In this document: positions 58,211-64,000 of the stretch, piece by piece
Layout of the letters: each line of letters opens with the position of its first letter
Numbering within the stretch: position 1 is the first letter of the stretch
NCBI GenBank assembly: GCA_022393335.1
Contig: JAJEKB010020725.1
Location: forward strand, 85,106-149,105
Origin: Macrotrachela quadricornifera
Taxonomy: Eukaryota > Rotifera > Eurotatoria > Philodinida > Philodinidae
Length of the DNA: 64,000 nucleotides
Direction of reading: 5' to 3'
Program-made: the position numbers and the translations under genes
Notes under the pieces: model-generated
Seen by the model: only the letters and a program-made list of their open reading frames with translations
Told to the model about the DNA's origin: nothing
Database searches by the model: none

Positions 58211-58896
58211 ATGTTTACTTTTCTTGCAGCGAACAAAATTCCACTACACACAATTCGTGGAAATAGGATGTTACTTGAAGTACGATCCGTTCCATACTCA
58301 TCTCTTATTAACACGGATGCCGGCTCGCGTGCACGAGCAGACCTCGCTACATTTAGGCCCGAATGTAAGTTTCTTCGTATTTATTTTCATTTTTACGCCT
58401 TTCTGCATAATCAGGTGGTGATGATTGGTTTTATCTCGGTCCTTGCGCAACCACAAGCTCCAAGGAAAACTGCAAGGGACTCATAGTACGAGAAGTCGTT
58501 CCGGGTACATTGGGTGACATTAGAAAGTGGACACTCATATGGGACAACGGTCGTTTCAGGAAATCCAAACACTGTTCAGTCTGGCGCGCTGTTCCATCGA
58601 ATCCAGATTTCGTTGTATTGGGAGATTTCTTTGCGCGGAGTAAAGAGGGTCCATCGGCAGATAATTGCAGATATATGAGTGCTGTAAGTAGAAAAGCCTG
58701 TGCAGTTGCATCTATCGGTGAACAAATCTGGAACGACTCTGGTTCATGGGCCAAAAACGATTGCTCAATATGGCAGATTACGGATGGCGGAAATTCCAAC
58801 CTAATCACGACAGGTGCATTCATTGCGGCTACAGGATACAATAAGCCCAACATAGAGGTGTTCGCCCTCGATGCCCAAAAAGTAATCAAAACCTAG
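58211..58896 (+). CDS. Vps62-like domain protein
   Basis: Two exons, 58211-58364 and 58415-58896 (211 aa). The 50-nt intron has a GTAAGT donor and AATCAG acceptor, and TGT (Cys) is formed across the junction. The C-terminal half carries the Vps62 repeat pattern: CSVWRAVPSNPDFVVLGDFF, IWNDSGSWAKNDCSIWQI and GAFIAATGYNKPN, all in order. Vps62-domain proteins occur in fungi, plants and bacteria; the role is not defined biochemically here. Several Cys in the first half (GPCATTSSKENC) suggest a secreted form, but no signal peptide is seen and the start ATG could be preceded by another exon (a CTTGCAG acceptor-like site follows it). Confidence 0.7.
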
Positions 58897-59511
58897 GCAT
58901 AATGATGGTGTAATTATCCACAATTCTTCTCTTCTTAATGTTCAAGATTATAATTTTAAATCACTTAGATCATACGAAAAGTAGTAAGCCCTTCATCTTA
59001 ATTTCCTTTTGACTGATTGGAGAAATTTTCTTTTCTTATGAGCAGATAGAGCGTCTTTTGCTCTATCTTTCTATGCTATTTGATCACTATTCAATCAATA
59101 TCATAATAATAAAATTATCATAAAAACTAATTTTTGTGCCACTTCAGCTGGTGCCAATAGTGCATATTATTATCTATGGATGTTTTTCTTTTCGTTTTAT
59201 TTCTTTTTTTTCTCGTCTTCTCTCTAGAAAACACACGCTATATTTCTCTCTCTTCTTTTCATAGGTTCAGCTTATTCAAGTGCCTTTTCTCTTTTTTGCT
59301 CTGTCCTGGTCTTTTTCTTAATGGATCTTTTCATCTCTTTGCTTTGATCTGACTCATGATCTTCTGGAATTTTCTTTAGTATCCGAGCTCCAATATATAT
59401 ACCTGCCACATCAGACAAGTAATTCAGTCTTGCGCAGCTTAAGCCTGTAATCACTTTGAATTAATAAACAACTTGTAACAGACTACTTAACAATGTGAGG
59501 GTAGACATATG
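58897..59511. other. Spacer
   Basis: AT-rich with pyrimidine-rich tracts at 59180-59250. No gene was recognised. Confidence 0.35.
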
Positions 59512-59575
59512 TAAGTCGTTACATGACAAACGCTTGTTTCGATCTTGCTTGAAGATCTCGTCAGATGAATGTTAT
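59512..59575 (-). ncRNA. Hammerhead ribozyme motif with full stem III
   Basis: The minus strand reads CTGACGA, stem II (GATCTT CAAGC AAGATC), GAAA, then ACAA-GCGT-TTGT as a small stem III hairpin, and the cleavage position TC. CAT/ATG can start stem I. Every conserved core base is present, and stem III can close within one molecule, unlike the ACGCGT copies. Confidence 0.8.
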
Positions 59576-60106
59576 ATGAGATATTATATCTTCTGTAGTA
59601 ATTCTTATCACATAGAATACATTTGAATTACTAGGATACAACAAGTAACGTTCATCGGAAACCGATTTACTCAACCCTAGACTGAAAATATTAGGCTCTT
59701 CATAATTTCAGCGTTCCAAGTCTATGGGAAAACCTGCAGACGTCACAGAGAAAGTCCAAGTTTTGAAATGTTTCAATAGTGTAAAGTCAGAAGAGATAAT
59801 TTAGATTTGAGAGAAACGAGGGTTTCAACGATGAACAAATAGTAGACTGGGCGATGAAACGTGATTTCATGAATTATATGTAGTTATTTTTTCTTTCTAA
59901 CACGTAATGCAATAAAATACTTTGTAATAGTACAATACGAACATAATTCAACATAATTCACTATGTGAATTTTCAGTTTCGCAAGTATATCTTAGAATAG
60001 GGTCAATGACGATAAGGTATGAGATGCAATGAAGTCTATTTTTTGGTAAATCAGAAACCATTTCGAGTGCGAATCATTTTATGCTAGAATCTGGCGAATA
60101 TTTTAA
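59576..60106. other. Spacer between a hammerhead motif and a TTAA MITE
   Basis: AT-rich, with no ORF. It could be the remainder of the retroelement that carried the hammerhead, but nothing was recognised. Confidence 0.3.
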
Positions 60107-60434
60107 CCCTTTGAGGACGGGTGGCCTATTTTTGGACCACCTATTTTTCAGTAAAGAAAATATTTACTCTATATTAAACTGTAGTAATCTTTCAGAAAAA
60201 TAGGTCGCCCATCTGCCCTCTGATGCAAATCTTTTCTCTCTCTCTTTCTTCCTAACATATAGATCTTTCTTAGATGTTCTCCTTTCTTTTTGCTGCTATA
60301 TACTGACGCATAATTTTTTCTTCCCTTCTCTGAATGCATTATACTGAGGTTTTTATCTGTTTATTTTGAGCCAATAATACAACAGATTGATTAAAAAATC
60401 ATTTTTCAATTAAAAAAATTCCGTCCTCAAAGGG
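60107..60434. mobile_element. piggyBac-type MITE
   Basis: 328 bp, with ends CCCTTTGAGGACGG and CCGTCCTCAAAGGG flanked by TTAA (60103-60106 and 60435-60438). CCCTTTG ends plus TTAA are characteristic of piggyBac/looper elements; the end resembles that of the fragment at 22838-22851. Non-coding. Confidence 0.85.
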
Positions 60435-61012
60435 TTAAATAGAAATTCTCAGTATTTAATCGTTTTTTTGCTCAGTAATTAATTTATTTTTGTTCAGATT
60501 TTTCTTCAGTTCTTTCAGTAGAAACATATCAATCACAAGTAACAAAGGGTTGTCTCTTTTTCATTCTTGTGTTTGTTCCACTATTAACAGATTCATTCGC
60601 ATCCATTTCGTCGTCAGAAACGTGAGCTGGTATTCCATTCATTTGTGTTACTGTTACCATTTTCGAACCAGATTGTAACGATATAGTCGAGGATTGATTA
60701 GAGTAATAGATTGCTGTTAAACCATATCTTTTTTCTTAATAGAGACTGCATATATATACCCGAACTAACCAGGAAAAACCAATGAGATATAGGGAAAAAA
60801 GAGTTGGAGAATGCCTAAACCGTATCGAGAGAACAGAGCAGGGTGTGAGGGTGGGTGAGGGTGAATTAATATGAAACAGATTAACCTATATATTTAAAAT
60901 ATAAATTAACCTGCTAATTTCAACTCTTGCTTTTTAGCAATCGATCTTTAATGCCAAATAATATATATGTGTGTATGTTTAATAGATTTCTAATAAAATA
61001 TAAACGCAGAAT
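60435..61012. other. Spacer with G-rich repeat
   Basis: Contains GGGTGTGAGGGTGGGTGAGGG at 60841-60861. No supported ORF. Confidence 0.35.
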
Positions 61013-61068
61013 TTGCTTCGCCGACGCGTTTCGTACCTTAATAAAGGTTACTCTTCAGGGCTTGTAAT
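61013..61068 (-). ncRNA. Hammerhead ribozyme motif downstream of the Penelope-like RT
   Basis: The minus strand reads CTGAAGA, stem II (ACCTT TATT AAGGT), GAAA, ACGCGT, then GTC as the cleavage triplet. GCC/GGC flanks form stem I. All core bases are present. Same strand as the RT at 61611-62965. Confidence 0.8.
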
Positions 61069-61234
61069 AAGAATATATCTCTTGGTAAGTTGTAATAAGC
61101 ATAATCAATGATAAAACAGACCAACTTGTATAATCGAAGATACAAATTAATCTGCTAATCTCAACTTTTACTTTCCAGTAACCGATGTTCTTGTCGAAGT
61201 TAGTGTGCTTATTATTAATAATAAAAAGAGAATT

Positions 61235-61295
61235 TTGCTTCGCCGACGCGTTTCGTGTTATTTGTTTCAAATAAACACTCATCAGGGCTACGCAT
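61235..61295 (-). ncRNA. Second hammerhead motif downstream of the Penelope-like RT
   Basis: The minus strand reads CTGATGA, a long stem II (GTGTTTATTTG/CAAATAACAC with one bulge), GAAA and CGCGTC, with GCC/GGC as stem I. The surrounding TTTGCTTCGCCGACGCGTTTCG matches the copy 222 bp away, indicating a tandem pair of related units. Confidence 0.8.
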
Positions 61296-61329
61296 TTTTA
61301 CAAAAAACTGTTAAGCACACAGACTAAAC

Positions 61330-61500
61330 TAAGCTAGAGAATAAAAGAGAAAAAAAGAAAAAAAGAAAAAAAAGTAAACTAAAGAAAAGGATAGAAAAAT
61401 GAAGTAAGAACAATAATAATAATAACATCATAAAGAAAAATAGCTGGATTATCGAATAATAATAATAATAATAATAAAGAGATATAGCTGGAATATTGAA
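61330..61500. repeat. Simple repeats (AAAAAGA and ATA)
   Basis: A purine run AAAAGAAAAAAAGAAAAAAA at about 61345-61375 and AATAATAATAATAATAAT at about 61457-61479. They give rise to low-complexity ORFs that are not genes. Confidence 0.8.
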
Positions 61501-61610
61501 CGGTTGAGAGTAAAGACAATTCTCGAGGGCCTGTATAAGTAGAAATAACTTTAATTCATGCTTGATGATTGACGACAACTCATAATTTAAACCTAAATAA
61601 GGAAGTAAGA

Positions 61611-62965
61611 TTAATTTAGGTAACGAGTATGTACTAAACGACGTTGTAAATTATCTGCATTACGAGTACCAAGTATTGGGACAATATCATTAATAGGAGA
61701 TTCTCCAAAGTATTTATTCCAAATTTCATGGAATCTTTTGGGAAATGATCTCATATTTGAACAGTATGTAAAATGTATAAACATTGTTGTTGTATAGTCG
61801 ACTGGTACTTTTTCTTTTGAATCAGTTGTAATAATTTTCTGTCGTAACGCATTATAATTATATGTAGTCAAAGGTCGATCAATATTAAATTTCTTTAATA
61901 CGGAATTGAATTGTTGATCAATAAATTTAATAGGATATTTGTTAAATAACAGAGCCATTCGTAATTTCTCACGTTCGTTTAGATATCTTTCAAAGGAAGA
62001 GCAATATCTAACTGCACGAAGTAACATTGTGAATGGTATATTCTTTTTCATATGTATAGGATGAGTACTATTAAATGGTAAATAGTATGGTTCATAAGAT
62101 GGTTTATGATAAACTGTTGTGAGCAATTTTCTGTCTTGATTCTCCACGTGTAGATCTAAGAAGTTGGCATATGAACCAATTGTAGCTGATAATTTAATAT
62201 TTTCATCGAATTTATTCCAACGATTAATTTCTTTTTGTAAATGTCTAGATGACCAATTAATTATAATAAATAAATCATCAATGTAACGGAAATATAATCC
62301 ATAACTATTATTAATTTGTTTTACTATGTCACGTTCGAAGAAGAACATATAACGATTAGCCATGGTAAGGGTAAGAGGCGAACCCATAGCACCACCTCTA
62401 ATTTGATGATAAAATTGGCCATCGTATTTGAAATAATTATTTTTCATGACAAATCTAGCTAAACGAATAACTACTTCAGTCTTTAATCCTTGAACTTGTT
62501 TAAGATTCAAATAATCTAACATCTTTTTTAAGGATAAGACGCCTTCGACTTGAGGGATCATAGTATAAAGATCAGCGATGTCAATTGTACAAAGTAATGT
62601 TTCTTGTTTGAAATTATGACTTGACCATTCTAAAACTTTTTTGAGCAATTCAAAACCAGACAACAGTTGTTGTTGAAGCCATTTTATCAAATAATGGTCG
62701 AAGTACATTATCAAGAAGCTTAGAGATCTTTATTGTGGGATGCTTGAGCCCTGAGACAATTGGTCGAAGTGGAGTACCGATTTTATGGTTTTTGGAAGAT
62801 AATAAAGATGTGCTAATTCAACTTCATCTTCTTTAATGCATAATTCTTCATAATGTTTTTGTGTTATCCATTTAGCTAATCGTAAATCTAATAGATATTT
62901 ATTTGTACGAGTAATAAGATCTGATAATGGATCATTTGTACCAAGCCATTGATAGGCATATTGGT
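61611..62965 (-). pseudogene. Penelope-like (Athena-type) reverse transcriptase fragment
   Basis: The intact ORF stretch 61611-62700 carries RT motif A (TIDIADLYTMIP), motif B (GGAMGSPLT), motif C (RYIDDLFII) and the downstream FLDLHVEN block, typical of Penelope-like elements. Upstream, the HLYYLPK block, IVSGLKHPTIKIS and the N-terminal NKYLLDLRLAKWI are readable only after two frameshifts (near 62790 and 62680). The sequence is lost above about 62965, so the N-terminus is missing. No GIY-YIG endonuclease follows the RT; the ORF ends RRLVHTRYLN, as in endonuclease-deficient bdelloid Athena elements, which attach at telomeres. Two hammerhead motifs follow on the same strand. Inactive. Confidence 0.85.
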
Positions 62966-63366
62966 GGTGCTTTGATCAGAGATTGGAAAATTGACTAATC
63001 TATGATGTTTTTTGATAAATTTTTAAATTTTAATGTTTTTAACAAGACTTTTTTAATTTTAAACGAATTTTTAAGCAAATTTTAAAGAAATGAATAAACA
63101 AATAAATGAAAATAAATGTAAATAAATGAATGAATGAATTTGGAGCTGAAATTAATAAGCAGAACCGAGGTCAAAAATGAAAAGATAATACGTACTTTTT
63201 AGAGAAGATAATAAAGAAAATAAATGAAATAAATAAATGGAGGAATACAAGAGTAGATTTTTAAATAATAAATAGATTTTTTATATTTAAGGAAACTTTT
63301 TGATGTGTTTTTTATATACTTTTATTTTTATAATATTTTTTATTTAGATTTTGAATAATTTTGAGG
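62966..63366. other. AT-rich spacer with AAATAAATGAA repeats
   Basis: Dominated by AAATAAATG and TTTTTAAATTTT words (about 63080-63250). No coding potential. Confidence 0.4.
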
Positions 63367-63592
63367 GTGAGTACTAGCTACCATGACATGTTTCGACCTT
63401 GCTAAAGGGTCTTAACGAATGGCTCGATAAATTCAAAAATGAATTCAAACCCAAAAGAAATGGACTTAAATCCAAATTCAGAATTATTTTCATGTTATCT
63501 AATTAAAGATAATTGAAAAATACGTTATGGAGTAGTGAGTACTAGCTACCATGACATGTTTCGACCTTGCTAAAGGGTCTTAACGAATGGCT
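63367..63592 (-). repeat. Direct repeat pair carrying decayed hammerhead motifs
   Basis: A 56-bp sequence beginning GAGTACTAGCTACCATGACA occurs at about 63369 and again at 63537 (period about 168). On the minus strand each reads GTTAAGA, stem II (GACC...GGTC), GAAA, ACATGT, C. GAAA and stem II are kept, but the CTGANGA box has two substitutions, so cleavage is unlikely. Confidence 0.6.
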
Positions 63593-64000
63593 TAATAAGT
63601 TTTATGGTTTTTTTTCTTTCTACGATAGGCACAATCAACGACAAAAACAGATCTGCTTGTTCCAGTAAAGGACGAGGGCGGGTAAGGCCATTTTTCGGCC
63701 CACTTTAGAATTGATTTAATTATATATGGCTGGAGTCAGGGATGGTCCCTGATCACGTTTTTCAGGTTTATTTCGCGAAAAGCGATAATCACTATTTTGA
63801 CCTCTGAGGTACCCGCCAGGTATCATGAGAAAAAAAAATGTCTTCTTCACGAGTGAAAACTAGGTACGTTTGTAGAGTGAGGAGTGCTGATCAGAAATAT
63901 CATAATAAAACTTTTCAAAACATCTTTATTTTTTATTTGGTCTGGACCACATTGAGGACCCCATTTATCATTACAGAGGGCGCCAGCGGCCAGATATTTG
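63593..64000. other. Window end, unassigned
   Basis: No supported ORF. GGGATGGTCCCTGATC near 63747 is locally palindromic. The sequence runs off the window. Confidence 0.3.

Noticed and set aside
61324..61578. Phe/Leu/Tyr-rich 84-codon ORF
   Set aside because: Produced by simple AAAGA and ATA repeats.
61611..62965. RT fragment as a LINE or group II intron RT
   Set aside because: LYTMIP, GGAMGSPLT and the post-RT FLDLHVEN block fit Penelope-like elements, and no LINE endonuclease or intron structure is seen.

Overview
The window is AT-rich animal nuclear DNA, and its features point to a bdelloid rotifer (Adineta/Rotaria-like). The evidence is: introns of 46-67 nt, several with a GTATGT donor; a membrane-anchored giant kelch-repeat protein; an innexin and a D8C domain, which are animal families; a microbial-looking sulfotransferase and acetoin-reductase-like SDR, typical of bdelloid horizontal acquisitions; and an endonuclease-less Penelope-like reverse transcriptase of the Athena kind. 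The species call is inference. No database search was possible.

Host genes are few. On the minus strand: the edge of a possible NHL-repeat membrane protein (1-274), a sulfotransferase (1861-3147), a two-exon kelch protein with 21 repeats and one in-frame TGA (3777-7844), a three-exon SDR (8617-10448) and a five-exon innexin (22859-24974). On the plus strand: a T1/BTB plus D8C protein (35579-36372), a broken Cys-rich surface protein (42302-43133), an SNTX/stonustoxin-like pore-forming family protein (52480-54068) and a Vps62-like protein (58211-58896).

Most of the rest is mobile DNA. The most complete element is 27580-32121: an 8-bp target duplication, 14-bp inverted ends, a 10-bp-period array near each end, and a three-exon gene that looks like an RNase H-fold transposase. 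That gene is split by a foldback element containing an assembly gap. A decayed relative lies at about 11070-12383. Other elements are broken piggyBac copies (one with two nested insertions), a DDE_4/SWIM transposase with a divergent partner ORF, a Tc1-like gene and a Tc1 deletion derivative, a 5'-truncated Ty3/gypsy pol, a solo LTR, a Penelope-like RT fragment, and many foldback/MITE elements with TA or TTAA duplications.

A second theme is a series of hammerhead ribozyme motifs: three in tandem at 20.7-21.3 kb, one at 59.5 kb, two at 61.0-61.3 kb just downstream of the Penelope-like RT, and decayed copies at 44.05, 63.39 and 63.55 kb. They are best explained as pLTR pieces of Penelope-like elements.

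Many ORFs carry a single nonsense codon or one-base indel, so several host genes may be pseudogenes, non-functional alleles or assembly artefacts. No tRNA, rRNA or CRISPR array was recognised.
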